Assembly: GCA_030144725.1 (NCBI GenBank)
Contig: JASKMD010000030.1
Location: 1,336,525 to 1,400,524 of the forward strand
Length of the DNA stretch: 64,000 nt
From: Haematococcus lacustris
Taxonomy: Eukaryota > Chlorophyta > Chlorophyceae > Chlamydomonadales > Haematococcaceae
Direction of reading: 5' to 3'
The position numbers were made by a program, and so were the translations under genes. Within the stretch, counting starts at the first letter, position 1, and each line of letters opens with the position of its first letter. The notes under the pieces are model-generated. The model did not search any database and was not told the origin of the DNA. It saw only the letters and a program-made list of their open reading frames with translations. Of this stretch, positions 1 to 12,700 are shown one piece after another.

Positions 1-257
1 GCTGCCGAACTTGCATATAGGGCACAGCCAGTATCCTGGTTCCTTGTGTCCTGACAGGTGGGCTTCCTCAAGGCAGGCTGGGTGGTAGGCCCTCTTGCAG
101 TTGTGGCACGTTGGGCTGTCTCCTCTTGGTAGCCAGCACAGCTCACAGGTGCACACGTCCTTAGCCTCTTCCCTGCTGATGGTCTCTATGTGTGTGGGTG
201 TATAGCCTTCTTCTGCACATAGTGGTAATGCCCATCTATCTATGACTGTGGGCTTCC
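1..257 (-). CDS. LINE-A C-terminal fragment with PHD-type zinc finger (partial)
   Basis: This open frame on the minus strand runs off the left edge of the window. It encodes a C4HC3 pattern, with CELC, CHNC, YHPAC and WLCPIC in the order expected of a PHD finger. PHD fingers usually read histone tails; in a retrotransposon a role in choosing chromatin targets is only inference. Its upstream end abuts the CACTA element at 260. If that element and one AA duplication are removed, the reverse-transcriptase frame ending at 14,447 continues in phase into this one (…KVH joined to WKPTVIDRW…). I therefore read it as the C-terminus of the same LINE, not as a host PHD gene. The finger pattern is clear; the attribution rests on the frame match. 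Confidence 0.75.
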
Positions 258-259
258 AA

Positions 260-1476
260 CACTCCTACAATTTAGGGCCTGCGTTTCTCCCTGCGCTTTG
301 GCCGACCTTGTCCAAATGGGCTGAAATTAAGCCAGTTGGTAGCTTGAAATGTAAGGAATTCATCCCAAAAAGAATCAGGTCAAAAAAGTCAAAGGCTGAG
401 GCTGGGCGGCCCGTGGCATTTACGCAGGGACGGATGCAGGGATGGGGGTGGGGGCGCAGGGACAGACGCAGGGATGGGGAGGGGGGTGCAGGGACGAACG
501 CAGGGATGACCTGGGGGCGCAGGGACGAACGCAGGGATGGAGGGGGGGGTGCAGGGACGAACGCAGGGATGACCTGGAGGCGCAGGGACGAACGCAGGGA
601 TGGAAGGGGGGGTGCAGGGACGAACGCAGGGATGACCTGGAGGCGCAGGGACGAACGCAGGGACGAGTGCAGGGACGGATGCAGGGATGACGGGCGCAGG
701 GACGAGTGCAGGGATGAGCTCAGGGGCGAGCGCAGGGTTTATGGGCGCAGGGACGAGTGCAGGGATGAGCGCAGGGACGAGCGCAGGGATGACGAGCGCA
801 GGGACGAGCGCAGGGATTACGAGCGCAGTGACGAGTGCAGGGATGAGCGCAGGGACGAGCGCAGGGATTAGGGGCGCAGGGATGAGCGCAGGGAAGAGCG
901 CAGGGACGAGTGCAGGGATGAGCGCAGGGATGAGTGCAGGGATTAGGGGCGCAGGGACGAGTGCAGGGATGAGCGCAGGGACGAGCGCAGGGATGAGCGC
1001 AGGGACGAGTACAGGGACGAGTGCAGGGACGAGCGCAGGGATTAGGGGCGCAGGGACGAGTGCAGGGATGAGCGCAGGGACGAGCGCAGGGATTAGGGGC
1101 GCAGGGACGAATGCAGGGATGATGGGCGCAGGGACGAGTGCAGGGATGAGCGCAGGGACGAGCGCAGGGATTAGGGGCGCAGGGACGAGTGCAGGGATTA
1201 AGGTCGCAGGGACGAGTGCAGGCTTAAGGTCGCAGGGATGAGTGCAGGGATTACGGGCGCAGGGACGAGCGCAGGGATGAAGGTCGCAGGGACGAGTGCA
1301 GGGATGAGTGCAGGAACGAGTGCAGGGACGAATGCAGGGACGAGTGCAGGGATGGAAGGAGGGACGCAGGGACGAGTGCAGGGATGACCTGGGGGTGCAG
1401 GGACGAATGCAGGGATGGAGGGGGGGGTGCAGGGACGAACGCAGGGACGAGTGCAGGGACGAGTGCAGGGATGATG
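260..1476 (+). repeat. Left terminal inverted repeat of CACTA-1 with 12-bp minisatellite
   Basis: The first 164 bp (260-423) are unique sequence shared by three copies in the window. From 424 to about 1,476 the sequence is a tandem array of a 12-bp unit, GCAGGGACGAGY, with variants such as GCAGGGATGACC. The outer 450-500 bp match the right end almost base for base in inverted orientation; further in, the arrays differ in unit order. Open frames through this array (Gly-Ala-Gly-Thr-Ser repeats) are a by-product of the 12-bp period and are not annotated as genes. In CACTA elements, subterminal repeats are commonly binding sites for an element-encoded protein; that role here is inference. Confidence 0.9.
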
Positions 1477-1488
1477 GGCGTAACCTGA

Positions 1489-1493
1489 TTACA
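1489..1493 (-). terminator. TGTAA polyadenylation signal of the transposase gene
   Basis: TGTAA on the minus strand lies about 50 bp downstream of the transposase stop codon and just before the minisatellite. TGTAA is the usual polyadenylation signal of chlamydomonadalean algae. The assignment rests on motif and position only. Confidence 0.5.
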
Positions 1494-1543
1494 ATTAGCA
1501 CTTTGTCATCATTATGATGTGGCCTGAACGACAGGGACAGTGT

Positions 1544-4500
1544 CTAGTGCTGCTTGCTGAGGCTGTTGTATGGAACAAAGTACATGTCCCCATGGCCCTC
1601 GCCTGTGGGGAAGAAGGACACGAACAGAGTGTGCAGCTGCTCCCCATTCACTGCAAACCACTCAGCAGGACCAGCACCTGCCTCCTTTGTCTTGAACTTG
1701 GCGCGCCGATGGTAGGGTAGGGTTGCCTGGGTTGGCTGCTCCTGTGGGACGGCGGCTGGCCCCTTGGCCACACGGCTTGAGCGGCGTTGTCCTCCTTTGG
1801 CCCCACCATTGTGGGGGGGCAGAACAGAGGGCCCAGCACCGTCTGGCGGAGCTGCTGCTGCTGCTGCCTCTGCTTCTCCTGCTGCTGCCGCTGCTGCTGC
1901 TGCCCCTGCTCCTCCTGCTGTTGCTTCTGCTGCTGCTTCTCCTGCTGCTGCTGTTGCTGCAGCCGCTGCTGTTGCAGCTGCTGGTTTTGGACCTGTTGCC
2001 CGCCGTTTGGCCGCTGTGTCCTGTGGGGCTGGTCTCTTGCGCCCGGGTGTGCGTGCTGCGGCTGCTGCTGCTGCCTCTGCTGGCTCTGGTTCAGGGCCCA
2101 TGCCATGCAACAAGTTGGGCAGGCCACCCACAGGGTAGACGGGGAACAGCCTTGCGATGGCCACTCGCAGGAAGCGGCCTGTGATGATTGGATGCTCTAG
2201 TCGCACCCAGAACTGGATGTGGGCCGCATACTCGTTCACAGTGGACAAGCTGGCTCTGTAGTAGTACTTATCCATGGCCCAGCTGTTGTTGCGCTTTTTT
2301 GCACACTTGTACGCCACACTGAACATCAACTGCTGTGTGCACTCTGCACGGGTGAAGTACCATACCCGCCCTGGCATGTTAGGGGGCTGGGCAGGGGCAC
2401 CACAGGTGGCAGGGGGACTAGAGAACAGGTCGAGCACATCCTGCTCACACCAGCCGCTGCCCTCACCATTCAACCCAGCATTGAGCTCCCCCACCATAGT
2501 GCAGACCGCCTGGCGCACCCACTGCTCCCCACCCGTGACTGGGCACTGACGGTATCCAGCGCCAACCAATTGGCAGTTCCTCTCTGCTTCTGGCTGTGTG
2601 TCCTCCACTGTGGTGGGGGCCCGGACCTGACCTGCCCCACTGATGGGGCGCTCCACCAGTTCCCTTGCCTCATCCCCTGCCCCCCCCCGCTGTGACCCCA
2701 TCGGCTCACCCTCTGCTCCCTGCTGCGATTGGTGCCCACCCTCCTCATCCTCCCCACCCTGCAGCGCCCGGATCTTGTGCAGGAAACGCTGAGCTTGGCG
2801 GTACACCTTCTCACGCAGGCAGGCTGAGAGGCCAATGGTAGAACCAGGTGCATGCTTGCCTCCCCAGCGCTTCATGTACTGCATGGCACGCTCCAACCAA
2901 AACTCAGCATCACGGAAGCTGCGGCCACGTTGCAGCTCTTGATACAGCAGCCTGCGCACATCACAACAAGCAATGCACTGTATTAGAAATCATAGGTACA
3001 TGGTAAGTGAGCATCATAGTTACCTTTTGGGGGGTGTTATAGGCTATCTTATTCATGGTCACAAACTAGGAGGGGCTATTGGTCTCGAAGATGGTGGAGT
3101 AGCTGACATCAACGCCCTACTGCTCACTCACCGGCATACACACATATGGAGGTTGGGAGAGAACATGTGGGCCGGGACATGCAGCTCCACCTTGTGCTTC
3201 TCCAGCTTCTTAGCGTAGTCGAGCAGGTTCTCGAAGCCCTTTTGGATGTTGGCCTCCACTTTTGCAGGTGTGTCAGCACCTGGCAAAAGTAGCATTTGAC
3301 TGTGTTATCAGAGCACTCCATGATTGTGATCATTATGGTAGTCCTGGTAACAATAGATCCTCAGTTACATCTATAACTGACATACCTGGCGTCAGATAGT
3401 GCAGCACGGCTTGGACCAGGTGCTCCCACAGCTCAAAGTGAATTCGCCGGCTGGTTGTGTTGCGCTTCATGATGTCCAAGAACACGTACTCCCACTCGTG
3501 CTTGAGGAAGTTCATGTAGTCGTCCATGATCCAGGCACTGCAATGCAAACACAACATATTCATCTCTGTGTATATGCTCCTACCTTGAGTCTCAATCAGC
3601 CACAGATTACAAACATTGCATAACAACTCCTTGTCTTACACTCCTGTGCTGCCCTAGTCCCAGTTATGCTTGTGTTGCTCCCATTGCCCCTGTCGATTTG
3701 TCATCGTACCTGCATTTGACACTGTGATGGGGCTTGCGTCCGTAGTCAACTGGCACGCGGATGTGCTTGAAGCGCTCCTCAATGAGCTTGCGTTCATGGG
3801 TGTCGAAAGGGCTGTTCTCCTTGGTAGAAAGCAGCCACAGCAGGTGGTTTTTCACCAGCCCAAAAAGCAGGCTGTGGGCTATGGGCACGACATGGACCCA
3901 CGTGCCCTCCACGTACCGAAGGAACTCAAGGATGAGAGCAGGGCGGTTACAGCCATGCTGGCCAGGCTTCAGGCCCACATGCTCCTGACCCCCATGCTCT
4001 AGAGCGGCCTTCACCAGGTCTCCCCGCAGCTTGAACTCCTCAGCCGTCAGGCGCATGCACGCATCCATCATATGCACCTTGGCTGGAGCTGCCTCACCGG
4101 CAGGCAGAGGCGTTGGAGGTCTGACTGCTGGGGGGATTGTAGGTGCGTCCACAGGTTCGACGTAGCCCATGGGATGGACTCCTTCCTTGCCATGCTTTGG
4201 GGTACTGAGCCAGCACCACATGCAGTTCATGTTGGCGCCCGCTTGCATGCCACCAGACCAAGCAGCCCTGCAACCGCAGGGTGCCACATGTTGGTGAAGA
4301 CGTTGTGAGGCCTGCCACATAGTGCACCCCTGGTTGTAACAACTTGCCTGGCTGGAGTGTCTGCCACCAGACTGATCACAATAGGGTACAGCCGGGGGCC
4401 CTCAGCGGGGCGGTCGCCAAAGGCCTCACTGCGCAGGTGGACGTGCTTGGAGCTGTCTGGTCCCAGCGCTCCCTGGAAAGCCTCGAAGATGGGCTTCATG

Positions 4501-6550
4501 TAGCCGGTGACATGCGAGTCAGCTGAAGTCTTGTTGTCGATGATGACGCCCAGGATGGCCCAGGTGTCGTCCTTGCCCCGCACATGATCTGGGACGTCCA
4601 CCAACTGGAGCTCACAGACAACAAAACACAAGGCGGGCATGAGTGCAAAGCTATGCATGGTGGCATCCTGCATGGACTGGCTGGGTGTTGCACTGATGGT
4701 TGTGTATGTAGGGGCAAGTCAATGCGTGGTGTCAAGGTTACTAGGTTGCTTGCTCACCTGCATGACAATCACTCCCACTGATTTCTTGTTGATGCTCACC
4801 CAGTCCAGCCCCAAGCTGACCCTCACAGCGTACGGGTTATCATACACATCAGGCGTAACATGCTCCCGGATGTGGGCAGCCGCAGGGCCTACGTGTGATG
4901 CAACCAAATCAACCACACGTTGATGGGCTATGGATTTATTATTGTTGTCCTCCAATATGCACCTGTCATGCACACACTCTTACTTGCAGCAAAGGAGCCT
5001 GGTTCTGTATTCACTGGGCGCTCCAGGAGCCACTTCTTGACTTGGGGGTTGTTCATGAGGATGTTCAGGGTGTCCTGAAGGCCGTGAAGGTAGATGCTGC
5101 TACGTGCCTCAATGGAGCCACTTTCTGTCATGGCATACAGCACCACATAATGGCATGCGTCACAAAGACACCATCATTGTCTATAGGGGAGTATGGGAGA
5201 ATTGGAGGTGTGCTGGGAGGTGGTGGTATTAAGCCCAATGGATGCATGTGGATGTTCTGTTACCTGTCACAAAACGGGTTTCACCACACTGTGGATGAGG
5301 GCATACGTCCTTCAAGTGATGTGTCCATTGGTTCCTGTGGCAACCAAACAACTCAAGTGGACGTTGCATTGGAGGTGGTGGAGTATGTGGTGGAGTATGT
5401 GGTGGAGTATGTGGTGGCTTATGTACATGTGACTCACCGAGGCAGGTGCGGATAGGCATGTCCTGGACAGGTCTTGCCATTGCAGACGTGCACACGTTCC
5501 TCCTCACTGCCCAACGCATCAATCAAGCCGTAGAACCGGTGCGTTGTTGAAGGGAGCAAGGTCTTGCCCTTGCCCATGCAGTTGTCCAACAGCTCCAGCA
5601 CGTCCTTCATCTGCTGGTCAGACGGCTTGGCCTTTATGTAGAACTCACACAAGTGCCGGACAAGGTCCTGCATTCTGACATCTGGCCTGTCAGGATACAC
5701 AAGCTCGTTGCTGAGAAGTGCATCCTTGTCCTTGCTGTTCTTGTTGTTGCGGCGAAAGACTGGGCCGCCACCGAGTGCTGCTGCCCTGACATCCCCCCCT
5801 CCCTCCCCACCCCCAACCCCCCCTCCACCCCCGCCTCCCCCTCCACCATCGCCCCCCCCTCCACCGCCTCCCTCCCCTCCACCGCCCCCCCCTCCACCGT
5901 CTCCCTCATCGCCATCCCCCTCTCTGCCTTCCCGTCGATGCTGAGGGTTGCCTCCGTTGGACGCCTGGAATCAAGATTAGAGACATGGAAACTCATTCGT
6001 TAATGACACACAGTAACATAACTATAAGCGACCGAGCATGATTCATCAGTGAGACCCGCCTAACCTGAGCTGGCTGTAGTTGCTTGGGTGTAGAAGGGCC
6101 AGGCAAGCTGCTGGTCTCATTGTTAATGGCCTCACTGTGCCCTTTGTGAGCCTCCACTCTCTACGTGACAAACAACGGCAATGGTACGTTAGTGAAACTG
6201 TCCTTGACAGCTCCATGCCGGCTCCCTCACCCTGTCTGTTGCCCCCATACTTCTCATGTACTGAGCCATGAAGAGCCGTGGATTACGTCCGCCTCCCTGT
6301 AATAGTAGCTAGTAATACTTGCTTGGCAATACATGCTAGTAAGATCTGAGCGTCCTCCCTTAAGCCGTACCGGTGTCAATCGCTGTGGCGGTGGCGCTGG
6401 TGATCGCTTGCACTGTGTCTTTCCTGTCTCCGCCGCCTGCTGCTGGTCATCGATGCCAGCGATCGTACCAATAGCGCCATACCTAGTGCGGCCGACGTCA
6501 TGAGCTGCAGTAGAAGCGGGCCGCTTGTATGCACCGACTCCAATCATCAT
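1544..6550 (-). CDS. Tnp2-like transposase of CACTA-1 (12 exons)
   Basis: Twelve exons (6550-6371, 6296-6231, 6160-6065, 5964-5438, 5334-5264, 5124-4984, 4927-4758, 4610-4328, 4241-3710, 3537-3386, 3279-3132, 2951-1544) join with GT-AG introns and matching phases into 1,257 codons. Residues about 115-180 are glycine-rich. A zinc-binding stretch near 270-315 (HVCNGKTCPGHAYPHLP, then CPHPQCGETRF) matches the Tnp2 family. It is followed by SLGLDW, then LVDVPDHVRGKDDTW, then SLVADTPARQ. The aspartates in SLGLDW and VADTPA are candidate catalytic residues. A CMWCW cysteine pair and AHSLLFGLVKNH follow, again as in Tnp2. The last exon ends in an Ala-rich tail from trinucleotide repeats. It would cut and join the element ends. 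The exon 8/9 junction is the least certain; the start is the first ATG of an ATG-ATG pair. Confidence 0.85.
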
Positions 6551-6713
6551 CCACAGCCGTCTAATCACCAGCCTGTAAATCCATTGTCATAACAGTTGAA
6601 GGCTATCACGTATCCCTGGATGCCGGTGGCTCTTCAACCATCTCACATTTCTTGCTTAACATATGTAGCGATGTATGAAGAGCACAGAACGGAGGAAGAA
6701 ATAACAGCGAAGT
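6551..6713. promoter_or_regulatory. Divergent promoter region of the two CACTA-1 genes
   Basis: Only 163 bp separate the two start codons, which point away from each other. Both transcripts must start here or very close by, so a shared bidirectional promoter is likely. No convincing TATA box was seen. Confidence 0.6.
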
Positions 6714-9700
6714 ATGGCTGTAACAGTAACTGTGCTTGATGAGTCCGATGGAGTCATTGAGAGCTTCGACGTTACCGATTATCCTTCGGCGGATGCATTG
6801 TCGCAGCACCTGATTTCTCTCAATCTCAGCAAAGTGGACATCTCCAGCGATGAAGATGTTACCTATACCGGCATGATGGAGCCGGGGAAGGTCCAGGCCC
6901 TTGCTCGTCTGCTCAACAACAAGAAGCAGGACGAGGCTTGGTTTACTGCATGTGCTAGTATGAAGTGTGGCACCTTCAAACCTGAGGAGGGCTGTGTCGG
7001 TGTCGTTCTGTATGCCAAGAGTAAGGTGCGTTGTCATGTGTTACAACATGACATCCCCCCTTGCTGCTGACACCACTGTGTCTGCTATACTTACAGGCAC
7101 CGTCTCCGCCCCAGCCACCAAGCCTTGGTCTTCAGCCAGTCCCACCGCGCTTGCATAGATATGGAGGGCAGGTCATCAAGGGCATTGGTGCATCTGCTGG
7201 ATTGTCCTGGCTGGATTGACCTGGCCAACAGCCCCAATCCTCCCACAAAGGAAGATATGACACGAGCAGTGCAGCAGTGAGTGCGCAAAGTTCCATGTCA
7301 TGGCACAACCATGCACACCAAACAGTCTGCCAGCGAGGGGCATCCTGAGACAACTGTGCAAGGTCCGGCTACATCATGCATGTATACATGCCCACAGGCT
7401 TGTGACAGACACACGCACTAAGTTCAACAGCAAGCCCCAGCAGGTTCAGGAGGCGTGGGTCGCTACCTATGTGGCGACCGACCTCAACTATCCAGGCCTG
7501 TCAGCAGTGGGGACAGAGGGATTTGACGAAGTGCCTAAGGGCATGGAGAGCCTAATGGAGCTGTACAAGCTGTATGACGCGTCAAGTGGGTGTGAATAGT
7601 GCCCATAGTGGTAGTTGATGTAGCACAGTATACAAGGTTGCTTACAGCATGCGCCTTTCCATGACGTGCTTGTCAGCCACTTTGATGTTATTGTGCGTGC
7701 AGAGGCCCCCATCCAGCTCACAGCTGAGCTAAAGAAGACGGTGAAGGCAGTGAAGTGTGTGCATGTCAGCTTGCTGAGTGGAAAGGCCCTCAAGGTCAAG
7801 GCGCAACGGTCACCCAAGGTGAGTCATGTTACTCATGCAGGTGTGCAGGGGGTGAGGGGTGCACACTTGGCGTGGATGTGATGACTCATTGTGTACCCCT
7901 ATGTGCAGGCGTCTTTGCAGCAGACACGCACCCCCCCACTCCCATCCCAGACACCCACAGTGTCAAACACCGGGGTGAGTTGACAGGGCCTGAAGCAACC
8001 TTGACCAGAGCTAGTCATCAACAATTGCACTACTGGTGTAATGCAGGTCACCCCCACACCTCCCGTGACTGTGGTTGATGCGCAGCAGGCAGAGGGGACC
8101 TCCCCAGCAAAGTACAAGCACGCTTTGCTAGGTATATGTCTTTGTGTGCTGCATGCACATCTCGTACTAGCATGCCACCCAACATGCATCACACAATCTT
8201 TGCTTGCAACGTGTTCACAGGGTCGCCGGCTGCTGCATCCAAGGCGAAGGCGCCCACTCCCACCCTCACCCCTCGCATGGCCCCATCAGCTACGCCTGCC
8301 CCTAGCCTGCCTGCATCTGCTCCTACCCCAGCCCTCGCCCCAGCCCCTCCCAAAGCCCCTCCCCCAACCCTTCCCCTGTCAAAGACCTCATCCCACCGCC
8401 CAGCCACACCAAGCGTGACCCCCCGTGCCACCACCTGCCCCCTAGCCCCACCAGCCCCTACCCAATCCAAGGCGGTGGCGCCCACTCGAACCCCCACCCC
8501 TCGCAAGGCCCCAGCAACCCCAGCCCCTGCCCCAGCCCCTTCCACAGTGCCTTCCCCAGCCCCCTCCCTGGCCAAGACCTCATCCAACCGGCCACCCTCA
8601 TCATCCGTCACTCCCCCTGCCACCGCCTGCCCCCCAGCCCACCCAACCCTAACCAAGGCCGCCCTTCAGTCCAACCAAGGTATGGTCTAGGAAAGTCACT
8701 ACATGTTGGTTTTAGTAGCATGATGGCTTAGGCCTGCGTAGTCCCTCACGCTTGCTGTTCATGTGGATAGGAATTGGTATGGTTGCAGGTGCCCCCAAGG
8801 GCGGTGCAACGCCTAGCGCAGGCGCAAGAAAGGTGGTGAAGGTAGGAGCACGGGAGCATGGGAGCATGGGTTTGGGAATGACAGCAATTGCACAAGCACA
8901 TGCACTAGTATTAGTTCTGACTGTTCGGATGCTATTGCAGGGCGTCAACCCTTACCATGTCCAGGACTCACGGTTCTTTGACCCAACAACATATGAGCCG
9001 AACAGTATCAATGGCGATGCACTAGACGTGGCCATGGAGTTGATCCAAGTGAGTGGAGTAAACACCATAGATTGACGTGTTAATAGCATGGAAGAAGAGT
9101 GTATGCACGATGATTGAACAGAGGATGAAAGGTACCATGCATGGTGGTATGTCATTACAGGCTACTCGCTTCAACAAGGAAGAGCGAAAGATCTTGATCC
9201 TCCAGAGCCATGTGGGAAAGGGAATTCGGGACAATGAGGAGGCGGCGGACAGGGCGATGGACCACTACAAGGAGAGGAGCAAGATTTTGAAGAAGTTGGG
9301 CATGTCCCAGCTAAGAGATGCAAGCTTGATCCTCATCCCCTTCAACCCTACCGACAACCATTGGACAGTGGCAGCTGTCTACGTGGATATGCGGAAGGTC
9401 GTGTACTATGACCCCATCGCGGTGAGTTGAACATGGAGGGGTTTTGCAGTGTTATGAATGTGATCAGAGCCACGTTCTTCTGCATGCATGCAGCCCGGAA
9501 ACATCCCCTTTACCCTGTGGAGGAAGCTCGAGGCTTTCCTCAAGAAGAATGTCAGGGATGGGCTGTGGCGGTCGCAGACAGGTGCTTGCCCACCACAGGG
9601 AGATTGCTGGAGTTGTGGCGACCGCATGCTGGTGCACATTGACTACATAACCGAGCGGCGCACAAGGTGAGTCCGCGCTTACAAGGTGTGAAAGAATATA

Positions 9701-12700
9701 CCATGCAATGGCTCTGCCTGCCATATACATCACATGGCTTGTAAGGTGACCTAACCTATGGCATGCGCTGCAGTCACTTCATTACCAACATTGACTTTGA
9801 CAACAACACTGAGAAGGGCATGATTGGGAGGCGCATGTGTTGGAAGGACGCGGTGCAACGTTGTGAGGGGTGGCCAAGCATTGTGAGTATAGGTCCCATA
9901 ACTAGCAATTTCATGATTGCAACGCAACATGCACATGCAGGATACATCATTTGTGAATAATGTTCGTAGGTTAACATTGGTGACGAGTGGGAAGTCGCCG
10001 CTTCAGAAGAGAACAAGGTGTTGTCTAACAGATATGCATACAGACGATGGGAGGATGAGGATTGAGTTATGTCACTTGACCTTTGATTACCACATGCATC
10101 ATGCACACTATGATCATCGTGCGCATCATGCATGCATAAGGCTTCAAGCACCGCGCCTTCACCCCACACGCAGGTGAGCGCATGACACTAAACCATGGCC
10201 TGCATTTATGTATAACTGCAGGCCGGACGGGTGGCTAAGGGAGGAGAGGAGCTGAGCGCGCCAGCAACAAAGCAGGGACCCTTGGACCTGACTATCGGTG
10301 ACAGTGATGAAGAGGTTGGTCTAAGTATATGTATGGAAAACCGCACATATCTGCATAACCATGGATAATGGGCACCTACTCATTATGCCTGATGAGCTAA
10401 TACGCATGACTGTGCATGTAATTGGGCGTAATTGCTTGATGTCCATATGTGTTGTGCATCACATAATGACGTTAATGATGTGTGGTGCATCTAGATAGTT
10501 GTGTGGGACATAGACCCAGAACATGCATTGAATGTGTGATTGTAGGGAACCAGCCAAGTGGGAGGAGAGAAGAAGAGGACGGCAGCCGAGAGAGACTCGA
10601 CAAGCCAAGCTGTGAGTCATCACAGCATATGGGGCATCATACATGTTGATGATGTGAAGAGCATTGACAATGACAGTAACCAATGTCGTGAATTCAGGCC
10701 CTTGAGGAGCGTATCGCCAAGCTGGAGGCTATGCTCCCCAAGCATCATCAGCTGGACGCCATGCAGACCAAGCTGCAAAAGCTGGACGCCATGCAATCCA
10801 AGCTGCAAAAGCTGGACGCATTGCAGGCCACGGTGGAGAGGATGGAGGCCATGATGGAGGGACTATTTGACCTGAAGATGCACAAGCAGCAGGACAAGGC
10901 GGCGGCGGCTGACAAGGTTTGACAGTGGAGCCAAAGCAGCATGTCACTTGTCATTTACTTGCATTGCATAACAGGCATCATGTTTAACCTTCCATGACTT
11001 ACATGCCTGCAAGACACCCATGCATTGCACACCCTACATACGAGTTGTGTAGATCTAACGGCACCATCATTGGCCTTGTTGATTTTATGCAGGGTGACGA
11101 GCCACCTCAGAAGAAGGGCAAGGCGTGCACCCAGTCATGGATTGGGCCTCGCTTCAGGGCGGCTATCTGCAGGGTGTTCCAGCTTGGAGAGGAGGACGAG
11201 TTCAAGGCTGAGGTCGAGGAGGAGGGCTATGCAGTGACGGTGGTTGGACCAGACATCATGCCAATTGCCAAGGAGCTCTGGGCCCTGTTGACGTTGGCCA
11301 TGCACTACGCGCGCATCATCTTCAAGGAGAGCGCTCTCAACACCGATGGGACGCTGAAGATTGTACCGGGAGAGGTGCAGGGCACGACGGTGAGAACAAC
11401 TGCTTCAAATGATAGCTAACCTGTCCGCTTGAGCTCAGATGCAGATTTGAGCCCTTCAGTTTAACCCTAACCCTAACCCTAACACTGGCCCTAACCCTAA
11501 CCCTGGCCCTAACCCTAACCCCAACCCTAACCCTAACCCTAACCCTAACCCTAACCCTAGCCCTAGCCCTAGCCCTAACCCTAACCCTAACCCTAACCCT
11601 ATCCCTAACCCTAACCCTAACCCTGACCCTGTCCCTATCCTTGTCCTTGTCCCTGTCCCCTTCCCTATCCCTAACTCTAGCCTTACAAGACTATATTCTA
11701 GTCCCCAATACTTACATGACACATCATTGGCATGCGCACATACACCATCTCAACAAGGCGCATGCTTATAGTGTGTTGCTTGCTTACAGGAGGTCGTGAC
11801 TGAGTTTGGGACAGGGCAGCGCAAACAGCTGCTCTTCACCAGCCCTCAGCATGATGGCAGCCTGGCTGACGAGGTGTCCATGGCGGGGATGCTGACCGAG
11901 GAAGCGGTGCAGACGTTCCAGAACCTGGATGCCACCATCAAGGCACGCCACCTAGCTGCCAAGGTGTGGGCTCAGGCGTGCTTGAAGCGCCTCCAGGCCA
12001 GGGCCAACCAGCTGGTCAACTCCCCCCTCCGTGGTGGCACCATCCTGTGCAACGACCCGTACAAGATGCTGGAAAACGGCAAACCCAAAGGGGCTACCGG
12101 CTTGGTGTCAGCTCAGGCACTGCATGTGGATGTGCGGCCTTCGTGGTCTGATGAGGAGGAGGCAAGACAAGCAGCCCTGTTCCCACCCCAACCCCCCTCT
12201 ACAGACACACCCCAGCCAGAAGCCCCCCCCTCAGCAGCATGCAGCAGCCCGGCAGCAGGTGCAGGTGCAGGTCCCAGCCAGCCATCCCCCAAGCAGCAGC
12301 CATCCCCCAGGCGGCAGCAATCCCCAAGCCGGCAGCAATCCCCCAGCCGGCAGCCATCCCCTAAGCAGAAGCCGCCCCCCATCCAGTGGCGTTTCATTCC
12401 AGGGCGTGATGGCATGGTGCTCATCATGGCCATGCAGCGGGTCAGCATCCTCCTCATCCCCCGCAGCCACAAGTGGGTCCAGGTGGTGGAGCATTTCTGG
12501 AATGGTCCGGGCGAGAGACATGAGTGCCAGGCTGCTCTTGAGGAGTACCTGCAGCAGAAGATGACAGCCCAGGAGGTGGTGCGTGTGACCTTGGAGCCAG
12601 GTCAGGTGCTGGGGATGCGTGGGTACACAATCCATGCTGGTGATGAGGGCAGGGAGGGGACAGGTTCAGTGCGGGTGCACTTCTACGCCTCCACTGGCTT

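Noticed and set aside
389..1501. Long open frames in the minisatellite (Ala-Leu-Val-Pro, Gly-Thr-Ser-Ala and Arg-Asp-Glu repeats), also at 13,211-14,291 and 24,304-24,880
   Set aside because: A 12-bp period keeps frames open on both strands; there are no domains or splice signals, and the arrays are parts of transposon ends.
1723..2200. Plus-strand Leu/Cys/Ala-rich frames opposite the last transposase exon
   Set aside because: They are shadows of the Ala/Gln-coding trinucleotide tract of the minus-strand exon.
1544..6550. KDZ (Kyakuja-Dileera-Zisupton) transposase
   Set aside because: The zinc region, the two-gene layout and the CACT termini fit Tnp2/CACTA better.
11461..11665. Chromosome end
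   Set aside because: The CCCTAA array is short, degenerate, inside an intron and flanked by coding exons on both sides.
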